Of a stretch of 64,000 nucleotides of DNA, positions 28,400 to 35,885 are shown one piece after another. The position numbers were made by a program, and so were the translations under genes. The stretch's first letter is position 1. Each line of letters starts with the position of its first letter. Origin of the DNA: Shewanella atlantica (GTDB lineage Bacteria; Pseudomonadota; Gammaproteobacteria; Enterobacterales; Shewanellaceae); assembly GCF_003966265.1 (NCBI RefSeq), contig NZ_RXNV01000001.1:682001-746000 (forward strand). The letters run 5' to 3'. Under the pieces are notes generated by a model. That model made no database searches and was not told the DNA's origin. It worked only from the letters and a program-made list of their open reading frames with translations.

Positions 28400-28786
28400 A
28401 TGATCGCCAAATCAGTTTATGAAGCCCTACCCTTTAGCTATATCTCCATTGGCACTGCCAGTATATTGATGCTGGAACAGAAAGTGGCAATCTTCTTTGC
28501 AATTATCGTATTTGCACTAGGTGCAAAAATCTACGATATGCGCTCACAAAACAGACGTACGGATCCACTTCGAAAACGTAAGGCAGGCAAACTCCCCGCC
28601 TCGCTCTATAATTTTGTTCCCTTTATCTATCTATTCACAGCGACACTGGTATTTAAACTATATCCAACTAAGTTTGGCGCAATGTTCGGAACGTGTTTAA
28701 TGCTTTACTCCCTTTACATTTTAGTTCAACGCTCCTCAAACAGACGTCATAGCATTTCTAACTCACAAAGTTACCCTAACATTTAA
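28400..28786 (+). CDS. Small membrane protein, function unknown
   Basis: 128 residues. Three to four hydrophobic segments: around residues 12-28 (ISIGTASILML), 30-46 (KVAIFFAIIVFALGAKI), 80-98 (FVPFIYLFTATLVF) and 100-118. Between segments two and three lies a basic loop (RSQNRRTDPLRKRKAGK), which should be cytoplasmic. The ATG at 28400 has AAAGGA 6 nt upstream. I recognise no family. It lies between slyD and convergent trpR. Confidence 0.7.
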   Translation: MIAKSVYEALPFSYISIGTASILMLEQKVAIFFAIIVFALGAKIYDMRSQNRRTDPLRKRKAGKLPASLYNFVPFIYLFTATLVFKLYPTKFGAMFGTCLMLYSLYILVQRSSNRRHSISNSQSYPNI

Positions 28787-28794
28787 CCATTAAC

Positions 28795-29073
28795 TTACTC
28801 TAATATCAGATGTTTAATCTTTTCTCGCTGCTCAGCTGACATATGTTTCAGATAATTTGAGCAGCGCGTAATGGTCGCAATACTGATTTGAAATTCGCAA
28901 GCTATCTGACGCTGACTCATCTCCCCTTCAAGCAATGCCTGAAAAACCTTCAACCGACCAGCAATAGCACTGCGCTCATCTTCTGTCAGTAATAATTCAA
29001 ACAGTTCCAGCAATGCGTTGTGATCATGGTGATTCACCACTTTCTCTAACACAAGTCCCCATTCAGCTCTCAT
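28795..29073 (-). CDS. trpR: Trp operon repressor
   Basis: Tryptophan-responsive DNA-binding repressor. 92 residues from the ATG at 29073 (GGAG 6 nt upstream). LLLTEDERSAIAGRLKVFQALLEG is the conserved core, and the helix-turn-helix MSQRQIACEFQISIATITRCSN corresponds to the E. coli [22 protein letters not shown]. Slightly shorter than E. coli TrpR (108 residues), at the N-terminus. Convergent with the membrane-protein gene, the stops being 8 bp apart. Confidence 0.92.
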   Translation of the reverse strand: MRAEWGLVLEKVVNHHDHNALLELFELLLTEDERSAIAGRLKVFQALLEGEMSQRQIACEFQISIATITRCSNYLKHMSAEQREKIKHLILE

Positions 29074-29310
29074 TCTCACTCCAATGTACTGGCATAGCAT
29101 TACACGGAGTTTACCAATATTCTAAGAGAATCCAAACCATTTACCTCTGTTTCAGCCAATTTTGAAGTAAACGCCAGACAAATAAACAGTCATAATTTGT
29201 TGCATCTTTACATGTAAACGACTGAAAATTAGGATGGTATATCTATATAGAAAAAGAATACAATAGTGGAGCAATGTCACATAACCATAAGAAAACGTGA
29301 GAGCAATATA

Positions 29311-29772
29311 ATGAAAAGCAACCTGAAAAAATCCATTTTAGTCTGCATCGCAGGCTCTGTTTTGGCCACTACAGCACAAGCAAACAATTTCAAAGAAGCC
29401 GATGATGCCATTCACTATCGTCAATCTGCATTTAGTCTGTTGGCATATAACTTTGGTGACATGGGTGCCATGTTAAAAGGAAAGAAGCCTTTCGATGCTC
29501 AAGCCTTCAACCTTCGCGCCGAGAATGTAGCAGCATTATCTAAGCTCCCCTTAGAAGGCTTCATTTCAGGCTCTGATAAAGGGGAAACGGGAGCCCTTGC
29601 AAAGATTTGGGCTGAAAAGTCTGATTTTGATGCCAAGATGAAACAACTTCAGCAAGATTCAGCCGCTCTCGCCATTGCCGCTAAGTCGGACGATAAGAAA
29701 GCACTGAAACAAGCCTTTATGAAAACGGCTAAGAACTGTAAAGGCTGTCACGACGTGTATAAGAAAGACTAA
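29311..29772 (+). CDS. Periplasmic cytochrome c'
   Basis: 153 residues. Sec signal peptide (MKSNLKKSILVCIAGSVLATTAQA) followed by a four-helix domain. The single heme c site CKGCH is near the C-terminus, as in all cytochromes c', followed by DVYKKD. Cytochromes c' bind NO and protect against nitrosative stress. The ATG at 29311 precedes the signal peptide directly. It is convergent with a cytochrome b561 gene, a natural electron-transfer partner. Confidence 0.92.
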   Translation: MKSNLKKSILVCIAGSVLATTAQANNFKEADDAIHYRQSAFSLLAYNFGDMGAMLKGKKPFDAQAFNLRAENVAALSKLPLEGFISGSDKGETGALAKIWAEKSDFDAKMKQLQQDSAALAIAAKSDDKKALKQAFMKTAKNCKGCHDVYKKD

Positions 29773-29819
29773 ATTCGAATTAAACTCCACTCAAGACTGA
29801 GCAGTGAAAGCTACCTGCT

Positions 29820-29895
29820 ACGGGCAAAGGGCTAGAAGCCCGTTGCTCGTAGCTCGCAGCCCGAAAAAGCATTCGCGGCTAAAGCCGCTCCTACA
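29820..29895. repeat. REP-like palindromes between cytochrome genes
   Basis: GGGCTAGAAGCCC hairpin (29829-29841), then GCTCGCAGCCCGAAA, then a GCGGCT/AGCCGC hairpin ending GCTCCTACA (29872-29895). The last part resembles REP elements of Pseudomonas and relatives. The middle 15-mer recurs with one mismatch at 49997-50011. Confidence 0.6.
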
Positions 29896-29915
29896 TGGAA
29901 CGCCGTAGCTCATGG

Positions 29916-30584
29916 CTAAAGCATCTCGATTATCGGCCAGATCAAATAGTTAGTTACCACCCCGCCTACGGCCATCAACAAGACCAGAGCCATCAGTAAC
30001 GGTTTAAACGTTAATTCTACATCCAGCTTCCCCGGCATCTGCTTATAACCACTAAGCATAGGGCGCACAAGCTTGTCCCCTTTCACACCATGAAAAATCA
30101 CAGCTAAGACGTGAACTGCCGCAAAACCGAGCATGACATAAAAGATTTTTTTATGTAGCCAACTCATCGAGGCACCGGTTTCGCTGGAAACAAATGAATA
30201 CAAAGGCCCTTCTGTGAAAATTTCATCGGTAGAAAACAGTCCGGTTGAGAGTTGCATTGTCACTAAAGCAATCAGTGCCAGTACCATATACCCGCCCAAT
30301 GGATTATGACCTATGCTCGCCGATACGCCTTGATGCTTAGTATACTTTACATAGCCTAAGACGGTTTTAGGGTGTTTTATAAATTGACTGAAGCGAGCGG
30401 TATCGCTACCAACGATGCCCCACACCAAACGAAAAATAATGAAAACCATAAGGCAATAGGCCAGCACCTGATGCCACTCCATCTCTCCTGCATCGGCGGT
30501 CCACCAAAGCCCGCCTAACAGGGCTATCATTCCCCAGTGAAAGATCCTAACAGGGAGATCCCAGACTTTTATTTTTGTTTGCAT
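29916..30584 (-). CDS. Cytochrome b561-family membrane protein
   Basis: 222 residues from the ATG at 30584 (AGG 9 nt upstream). Di-heme b-type cytochrome with four to five membrane helices. VWDLPVRIFHWGMI near the N-terminus, GEMEWHQVLAYCLM, HNPLGGYMVLAL and KIFYVMLGFAAVHVLAVIFHG contain the heme-ligand histidines. It likely passes electrons from the quinone pool to a periplasmic acceptor; the convergent cytochrome c' gene is a good candidate. Confidence 0.9.
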   Translation of the reverse strand: MQTKIKVWDLPVRIFHWGMIALLGGLWWTADAGEMEWHQVLAYCLMVFIIFRLVWGIVGSDTARFSQFIKHPKTVLGYVKYTKHQGVSASIGHNPLGGYMVLALIALVTMQLSTGLFSTDEIFTEGPLYSFVSSETGASMSWLHKKIFYVMLGFAAVHVLAVIFHGVKGDKLVRPMLSGYKQMPGKLDVELTFKPLLMALVLLMAVGGVVTNYLIWPIIEML

Positions 30585-30801
30585 TTTCTGACCTGAATTG
30601 AAATTCGATGAACGACGTTTATGAATAGTGTGGTTGATGATATTTGAAGCAGTTTTGTGAGGCAAATATAAAAAGTAACTAAAGTTATCTATTCGAATAT
30701 GAGCCTGTTTAAGTTCCTTTTCAAGCGTTTTATCCGAGTTATTTTCGAAAATTGCTTAAGTGATCAAATAAAAAGCGAACGGGTTAAAACAGCTAAAAAA
30801 A

Positions 30802-30817
30802 CGTGATTTAGATCACG
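30802..30817. promoter_or_regulatory. CRP-like palindrome upstream of raiA
   Basis: CGTGATTTAGATCACG is symmetric and differs from the CRP consensus TGTGA-N6-TCACA at the two outer bases; 58 bp before raiA. Confidence 0.5.
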
Positions 30818-30874
30818 ACTTTCGTGGGGGATATTGGTAGTCTGAATTCAAGGAAACAACAAAAGGTTCGACAT

Positions 30875-31237
30875 ATGACAAAGATTACAAGCAAACACCT
30901 TGAAGTCACTGCCCTTATCCGCGAACGCATAGAAGCCCGTCTAGAGAAGCTCTCCAGACATGATGTGCAGTTGATTAACCCTCATGTAATCATAACTCAA
31001 GAGAAACAACTTTTTAAAATTGAAGCTTCCGTAGGTATCCCGAATAACACGCTTTTTGCTCAAGCAAAACATGAAGATCTTTATAGCGCGATTAACGCGA
31101 TGGGGCAAAAGCTAGAGAAACAGTTGAACAAACTCACCCATAAGTCAGAAGCGCAACGAAATGCCTCACATAAACGTCAAGAGGAAGCGCCAGAAAAGGA
31201 TTCTGATCTGGATTTAGAAGAGGAATACGCAGCTTAA
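30875..31237 (+). CDS. raiA: Ribosome-associated inhibitor / hibernation factor RaiA (YfiA)
   Basis: 120 residues. Binds the 30S/70S decoding centre and silences ribosomes in stationary phase or cold. The S30AE fold is evident in TSKHLEVTALIRERIEARLEKLSRHDV, INPHVIITQEKQLFKIEA and HEDLYSAINAMGQKLEKQL. The tail is charged and acidic, as in E. coli YfiA. The ATG at 30875 has AAAAGG upstream. Position before pheA is the same as in E. coli (yfiA-pheL-pheA), but with an RNA-like insertion between. Confidence 0.95.
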   Translation: MTKITSKHLEVTALIRERIEARLEKLSRHDVQLINPHVIITQEKQLFKIEASVGIPNNTLFAQAKHEDLYSAINAMGQKLEKQLNKLTHKSEAQRNASHKRQEEAPEKDSDLDLEEEYAA

Positions 31238-31371
31238 TATGCTGGTAACCGGCGGAGCAGAGTGTTCCGCCGAGAAATCACACATGAAACGCTTCACCAT
31301 GCTACGCTTATATATAGGGTGAAGTTTTAAAGATTCATTATTCAAAAGGAGCCCAGAGCAGTTTTAAGTTT

Positions 31372-31554
31372 TTATACAGGCGAGCATGAAAACCCCAGAT
31401 GCCACTTTTTGTAAGTGAGGCATAAGGACACTAAGCTGACAACAGCAATCGCGCCTGAACATATAACGCTGGACCGAGTGCAAACCTAGAGATCTCACTT
31501 CCCTTATGAAGAGGTCATGAAGTAACAGATATAGGTTTCGAAAACTAAAAGGAG
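31372..31554 (+). ncRNA. Structured RNA-like unit A
   Basis: Predicted fold: outer stem CAGGCG (31377-31382) with CGCCTG (31452-31457). Inside it are a bulged hairpin ATGC-CACTT/AAGTG-AG-GCAT (31399-31423) and a GCTG-ACAA-CAGC hairpin (31435-31446). Then comes a second stem AAACCTA/TAGGTTT (31482-31538) holding ACTTC/GAAGT. The unit ends in ACTAAAAGGAG. Unit B folds the same way with different bases. Not a family I can name; existence of a transcript is inferred. Confidence 0.6.
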
Positions 31555-31621
31555 CGATACCAAATAGTCGTTTTAGTTTCACCCTTTGTAAGATATCTTT
31601 GAAGATAAATGTTAGACGTAA

Positions 31622-31652
31622 GATGTTAGATGTTAGATGTTAGATGTTAGAT
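31622..31652. repeat. Tandem 7-bp repeat
   Basis: GATGTTA repeated four times, preceded by degenerate copies (GTTAGACGTAA). Lies between the two RNA-like units. Confidence 0.9.
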
Positions 31653-31659
31653 ATAAACT

Positions 31660-31838
31660 TATACACAGGCGGACTATAGACCGATACGCAGCTTTAAATA
31701 AGCGATGCAACCGGACATTAGCTGACAACAGCAACTCCGCCTGAATTAAACCGTTAAACAGACCGGAACCTGATATCCAGCTTCGCTTTTCAAAAGTTAA
31801 TGAAGCATATGATCCGGGTCCCAAGCACTAAAAGGAGG
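31660..31838 (+). ncRNA. Structured RNA-like unit B
   Basis: Second copy. Outer stem CAGGCGGA (31666-31673) with TCCGCCTG (31736-31743). Inside it are a bulged hairpin GCA-GCTT/AAGC-GA-TGC (31688-31708) and an identical GCTG-ACAA-CAGC hairpin (31721-31732). A distal stem GACCGGA/TCCGGGTC (31761-31820) holds GCTTC/GAAGC. It ends in the same ACTAAAAGGAG and is followed by a T-rich stretch and a terminator. Compared with unit A the stems are kept while bases change. Confidence 0.6.
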
Positions 31839-31873
31839 ATTTTGCAGTTTGGTTTTTTTATTTTGCTCCACCC

Positions 31874-31899
31874 AAAGCGCACCTCAGGTGCGCTTTTTT
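31874..31899 (+). terminator. Rho-independent terminator after the RNA-like units
   Basis: AAAGCGCACC/GGTGCGCTTT perfect 10-bp stem followed by T6. There is no protein gene to terminate other than raiA 640 bp upstream, which supports a non-coding transcript here. Confidence 0.88.
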
Positions 31900-31987
31900 A
31901 TGCCTATAAATCACTTTTAAATTCTCATTTTAACCCCTTCCCCCTTAACCCTCATCCAACTTGATTCTCGATTATCTGAATTAGTCG

Positions 31988-32016
31988 TTGACACTAAAGA
32001 GCTCCGGCTTTACTTT
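31988..32016 (+). promoter_or_regulatory. Sigma-70 promoter of pheL-pheA
   Basis: TTGACA (31988-31993), 17-bp spacer, TACTTT (32011-32016). The expected transcript start, around 32022-32024, falls on the pheL start codon. Confidence 0.6.
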
Positions 32017-32023
32017 GATAGTG

Positions 32024-32098
32024 ATGACATTACATAACGTTCACTTTTTTACTTTCTTTTTTATTCCACCCATCTCGGGAGGCGGAATTTCGGTGTAA
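32024..32098 (+). CDS. pheL: pheA operon leader peptide
   Basis: 24-codon ORF whose product reads MTLHNVHFFTFFFIPP then Ile-Ser-Gly-rich residues. Five Phe codons out of six positions make it a phenylalanine sensor like E. coli PheL. It is followed by an attenuator. No ribosome-binding site is seen and the predicted transcript start coincides with the ATG, so it may be translated as a leaderless mRNA. A GTG directly precedes the ATG. Confidence 0.9.
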   Translation: MTLHNVHFFTFFFIPPISGGGISV

Positions 32099-32144
32099 AA
32101 ACGAAAGTAAAAATTCCAAAGCCTCCCACTAGGGAGGCTTTTTT
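32077..32144 (+). promoter_or_regulatory. pheA attenuator with antiterminator
   Basis: Terminator: AAGCCTCCC (32119-32127) with GGGAGGCTT (32132-32140), then T6. Alternative pairing: GGGAGGC-GGAATTT (32077-32090, inside the leader ORF) with AAATTCC-AAA-GCCTCCC (32111-32127), 14 bp with a 3-nt bulge. The two structures exclude each other, the basis of Phe-dependent attenuation. Confidence 0.9.
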
Positions 32145-32177
32145 GTAACAGAATTTGGTTAAGATATTGAGGACAGC

Positions 32178-34166
32178 ATGAACAAACCACAGCCTTTGAA
32201 CCATACACGTGAACAGATAACTGCACTAGATAAAGATCTGTTGGCACTTCTGGCTAAGCGACGGGAACTGAGCCTCGATGTTGCCCGCAGTAAAGAGGTC
32301 GATATTCGGCCAATAAGAGATACTCACCGGGAAAAAGAGTTGCTGGCTAGGCTCGTCAAGCAAGGGCGGGAACAGGGGTTAGATGCACACTATGTCATCT
32401 CTCTCTATCAGAGTATTATCGAAGACTCAGTGCTTAACCAACAGGCCTATCTTCAGGGCCGTGCTAATCCGGACACTCAAAAGCAACAATATTGTGTTGC
32501 TTACCTTGGCGCCAGAGGTTCCTATTCATATCTTGCAGCCAACCGCTACTGCGATAGACGTCAGGTCGACATGCAGGACCTTGGCTGTAAAAGCTTCGAT
32601 GAGATTGTCCAAGCGGTTGAATCCGGCCATGCTGACTACGGGTTTCTGCCTATAGAAAACACATCATCTGGATCGATTAATGAAGTTTATGATGTACTTC
32701 AGCATACCAGTTTAGCCATCGTTGGTGAGACCACCATTGAAGTTGGCCACTGCCTATTAGCCAAGGCGAGTAGTAATGTCAGTGAAATTAAGACGGTATA
32801 CGCTCACCCTCAACCAATTAGTCAATGTAGCCGCTACCTGAGCCAGCACCCGGATTTTAAACTCGAGTATTGCTCCAGCAGTGCTGAGGCGATGGAAAAG
32901 GTCATAGAGAGTGGTGATCCGACAGTAGCAGCAATTGGCAGTGCCGAAGGCGGTGCACTCTATCAATTAGAAGCGATTGCCCAAGACTTAGCGAACCAAA
33001 AGATTAACCAAAGCCGTTTTATCGTCGTGGCCAGAAAAGCCATAGCCGTTCCCGAGCAGCTTCCGGCAAAATCGACACTAATCATGGCTACAGGCCAAAA
33101 ACCTGGCGCCTTGGTCGAAGCCTTGTTAGTCCTTAAAGCCCATAACCTTAATATGAGTAAACTCGAGTCTCGCCCTATTCCCGGCACCCCATGGGAAGAG
33201 ATGTTTTATCTGGATCTCGATGCTAACCTGTCCAGTGAATCGATGCAGTCCGCATTAAAAGAACTTGAACGTATCACCCGTTTCATCAAGGTATTAGGTT
33301 GTTACCCTTGCGAAACAGTTAGCCCTACTCAGCTTTCAAATAGTCAGCTGATGATAGAGCCCGATACCAGCCGCGCCGAACATACTAACGAACTAACAGA
33401 GCTGTCAGCTATCGCCGCAAACGAGCAGATAAGATATTGCAAGAAGTATAAACAGGACGCTACGCGTATTACCAGCGGTCAATTAGACATAGGTGATAAG
33501 CAGTTTGGCGCAATCGCGTTAATCTCATTACCACAAGATAGTGCCCTCTATAGCCAGAAGGCAAAATCAATAAAAGAAGCAGGATTTCAGGCTGTTGTCC
33601 TGGAGGGCTTATCAAGACAACAAGATGCAACAGTCAACGTTATCGAGTTCAAAAAAGCGCTGCACCAATTTGATCTCGAATGCATACTCTCTATCGAACA
33701 TGAAGCCGAATTAAAACTTGCGACCGAGCATGCCAGCATTTTACTGGTATCGGGAAAGCAGATGAATAATCAAGCCCTGCTTAAACGCATCGGATCGTTA
33801 CATATTCCTGTGATTTTAGAGCGAAACACCATGGCAAGCGTCGAAGAGTTCTTAGGGGCTGCGGAGAGTATCCTGGCAGAAGGAAATCAGCAGGTTATCT
33901 TGTGTGAGTCGGGTGTCAGAACCTTTAATGATTCGGTTATGCCATCGCTGGATTTGGCTGCATTAGTGGACATCAAAGCGATAAGCCACTTGCCGATACT
34001 GGTAAATCCAAGTTATGCATCGACTGCTGAGACGCTCTCTTCACACGCTAATGCTGCAAAGCACCTTAGTGCCGATGGTCTAGTCCTCAACTTCTCATCA
34101 GTTGCAGACGCCTTTGCAGAAGAGTTGATCACTAACGGGGACATTCTCAGAAGCTTATACCAATAA
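32178..34166 (+). CDS. pheA: Chorismate mutase / prephenate dehydratase fused to a degenerate DAHP synthase-like domain
   Basis: P-protein of phenylalanine synthesis, 662 residues against 386 in E. coli. AroQ chorismate mutase covers about 5-95 (LDKDLLALLAKRRELSLDVARSK). Prephenate dehydratase covers about 105-290 (YLGARGSYSYLAA, FLPIENTSSGSINEVYD, NQSRFIVVARKA with SRF in place of TRF). The ACT regulatory domain covers about 298-380 (PGALVEALLVLKAHN, ESRPIPGTPWEEMFYLDL). The extra part, about 390-662, resembles type I-beta DAHP synthases (VILCESGVRTF, LDLAALVDIKAISHLPILV). Catalytic motifs there are altered: DPSH is NPSY, and KPRTSPYSFQG and GPCSVE are absent. So it is probably structural or regulatory. 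ATG at 32178. Confidence 0.93.
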   Translation: MNKPQPLNHTREQITALDKDLLALLAKRRELSLDVARSKEVDIRPIRDTHREKELLARLVKQGREQGLDAHYVISLYQSIIEDSVLNQQAYLQGRANPDTQKQQYCVAYLGARGSYSYLAANRYCDRRQVDMQDLGCKSFDEIVQAVESGHADYGFLPIENTSSGSINEVYDVLQHTSLAIVGETTIEVGHCLLAKASSNVSEIKTVYAHPQPISQCSRYLSQHPDFKLEYCSSSAEAMEKVIESGDPTVAAIGSAEGGALYQLEAIAQDLANQKINQSRFIVVARKAIAVPEQLPAKSTLIMATGQKPGALVEALLVLKAHNLNMSKLESRPIPGTPWEEMFYLDLDANLSSESMQSALKELERITRFIKVLGCYPCETVSPTQLSNSQLMIEPDTSRAEHTNELTELSAIAANEQIRYCKKYKQDATRITSGQLDIGDKQFGAIALISLPQDSALYSQKAKSIKEAGFQAVVLEGLSRQQDATVNVIEFKKALHQFDLECILSIEHEAELKLATEHASILLVSGKQMNNQALLKRIGSLHIPVILERNTMASVEEFLGAAESILAEGNQQVILCESGVRTFNDSVMPSLDLAALVDIKAISHLPILVNPSYASTAETLSSHANAAKHLSADGLVLNFSSVADAFAEELITNGDILRSLYQ

Positions 34167-34180
34167 ATATTGGTCAAAAA

Positions 34181-34209
34181 AAAAAGAGGACTGCGGTCCT
34201 CTTTTTTTT
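34181..34209 (+). terminator. Rho-independent terminator of pheA
   Basis: AAAAAGAGGAC/GTCCTCTTTTT hairpin with TGCG loop, flanked by long A and T runs. Can also act on the convergent small membrane gene. Confidence 0.92.
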
Positions 34210-34227
34210 GTATCTGATTTTAGGCCG

Positions 34228-34563
34228 CTATATGGCAACACCGTCGGTTAAATTCAACCAACCTTTCAATATTCGATGGAAAAACCAGAGTGTAGCAATA
34301 AGGTAGATGATTGCGCTCAGCCAAATTTGTGATAAAGAAAAGCCCACCCCTCCTAACACCATAAAACCGATTGTCGAGCGTCTCTGCCAGCGAAGATGAG
34401 AGCTGACTAATGCGCCGGCTGAGGATGACTTCTGGCCAAGATTAATGATAAGCCCCAATAAGGTAGGAAGGAAAAGAAGCGGAAATGCGGTCATTAACGC
34501 ATACAATAGATGCGCTAAGCTTGGATCGTCTATGGCTAGTCTCTGAGAGGTTGTCGATATCAT
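34228..34563 (-). CDS. Small inner-membrane protein (DUF4870-like)
   Basis: 111 residues with three hydrophobic segments and a central SSHLRWQRRSTIGFMVLG and terminal FFHRILKGWLNLTDG. This arrangement is seen in DUF4870/Tic20-like bacterial membrane proteins. The ATG at 34563 (GGAG 7 nt upstream) is preferred over a GTG at 34608. Family assignment is tentative and the function unknown. Confidence 0.65.
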   Translation of the reverse strand: MISTTSQRLAIDDPSLAHLLYALMTAFPLLFLPTLLGLIINLGQKSSSAGALVSSHLRWQRRSTIGFMVLGGVGFSLSQIWLSAIIYLIATLWFFHRILKGWLNLTDGVAI

Positions 34564-34673
34564 AGATAAGCTCCAAAGTGACAAGGTATGCAAAAAATCA
34601 GATAACACTCATCTTTAACAATACGTTGTCACTGGCCATAGCGCAAATCTACAGATATAAAATACTTAACCCT

Positions 34674-35765
34674 TTACAAGGCTAACGAGATATCCGACTT
34701 CATTTTTGTAGAGCAAGCAAGTACATAGCCTTGTGCTATTTCATCAGCTGTCAGTGTCATTTGACTGCTCGATTCTGTCTCTCCCTCCAGCACCTGGCAC
34801 TTACACGCACCACAAACACCCGAACGGCAAGCTGCTATGATTGGTAACCCTTCGGCTTCAATCCCTTCAAGCAAGCTTTGATCTTGGCTCATACTTCTGC
34901 GACGCTCGCCTATGCTGAGCATAAAATCTGTTTGTTCTGACACTGCACCAGGAGCAGCCTCAGAGGTTACAGCTGCGCCACCGAAACTCTCTTGGTGGTA
35001 CATAGACATATCGAAGCCTATCTCTTCTAAGAGAGACTTCACCCCGTTCATAAAAGGTTCGGGGCCACATACAAAAATAGTTCGCTGGTGAAAATCTTCG
35101 ACCAAGCTCTGGAGGTTACCGGCATTGATACGACCAGACTCACAGGCTAATGTACTCTCTATCTGATCTGCACCTGACTCTAGGATCAAACTTAGCTTGA
35201 AAGCTGGGTTATTGAGACTAATTCTATCTAAATCGGACTTAAAGATAAGGTCCTCAGGACTCTTAGCACAATGCAGAAAGGCGATGTCGGCCCCAACCTG
35301 AGTATCAGTTAACCAACGAGACATAGAATACATAGGCGTGATACCACTGCCGGCACTCAGGAACAGGAATCTGTCGGCTTTAATATCAACCAGGTTAAAT
35401 ACGCCATCGGGCCCGGTTGCAGTGATGGTATCACCCACATTGAGTGAATCGGCTAAATGATTCGATACAACCCCGCCTTCGATACGCTTAATCGTCACGA
35501 CGATAGAGTAAGGGCGAGAGGGCGATGAAGAGATCGTATAACTACGATAAGTTAGCTGACCATCAATTTCTGTCTTAAAAGTTAAAAACTGGCCAGGCTT
35601 AAACTGAAATTTTACCGGTTGAGCACCTTGAAAACGAAAGCTAATCACATCATGGGTTTCGTGCCACTTTTCTACACATAAAAGTTCAACTTCCCCATGT
35701 TGCCAACTAGGAGAAGTTAGCTGCAACTCATCAGAATATGGCTTTGAAATTGTGTCGGTAGTCAT
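34674..35765 (-). CDS. hcr: NADH:hybrid-cluster-protein reductase
   Basis: 363 residues. FAD domain (about 20-130) with RSYTISSSP; NAD domain with FLSAGSGITPMYSM and VCGPEPFM. The C-terminal plant-type [2Fe-2S] ferredoxin domain has CRSGVCGACKC and a fourth cysteine in VLACST. Passes electrons from NADH to Hcp. ATG at 35765, 120 bp after hcp on the same strand. Confidence 0.95.
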   Translation of the reverse strand: MTTDTISKPYSDELQLTSPSWQHGEVELLCVEKWHETHDVISFRFQGAQPVKFQFKPGQFLTFKTEIDGQLTYRSYTISSSPSRPYSIVVTIKRIEGGVVSNHLADSLNVGDTITATGPDGVFNLVDIKADRFLFLSAGSGITPMYSMSRWLTDTQVGADIAFLHCAKSPEDLIFKSDLDRISLNNPAFKLSLILESGADQIESTLACESGRINAGNLQSLVEDFHQRTIFVCGPEPFMNGVKSLLEEIGFDMSMYHQESFGGAAVTSEAAPGAVSEQTDFMLSIGERRRSMSQDQSLLEGIEAEGLPIIAACRSGVCGACKCQVLEGETESSSQMTLTADEIAQGYVLACSTKMKSDISLAL

Positions 35766-35885
35766 GACGTTCCCATAAATTTAAATACTATCGAAATAGA
35801 GGGCTAAAAATTGAAAAGTTAACTGACCAGCTTGTACCTGTCTCTATGACTGATACAAGGCGTGGTCAGTTAATTCACTTGCAGA

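Larger units (their letters stand above)
31238..32023. other. Gene-free region with tandem structured RNA-like units
   Basis: 786 bp between raiA and pheL without a credible protein gene. Contents in order: a GGCGGA/TCCGCC hairpin (31251-31271), a CTTCACC/GGTGAAG inverted repeat (31292-31324), an orphan CAAAAGGAG tail (31343), unit A, a 7-bp tandem repeat, unit B, a terminator and the pheL promoter. Confidence 0.75.

Noticed and set aside
31364..31824. Two minus-strand ORFs of 72 and 63 codons over the RNA-like units
   Set aside because: The predicted proteins have no recognisable family, odd composition and no ribosome-binding site. Conservation between the two units follows RNA stems, not codons.
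31660..31838. TPP, cobalamin, glycine or c-di-GMP riboswitch identity for unit B
   Set aside because: Only short fragments (GAACCUGAU) match TPP; the other conserved blocks of each class are absent.
31842..31920. TTG start preceded by AGGAGG after unit B
   Set aside because: The frame runs straight through the terminator hairpin and encodes a low-complexity peptide.
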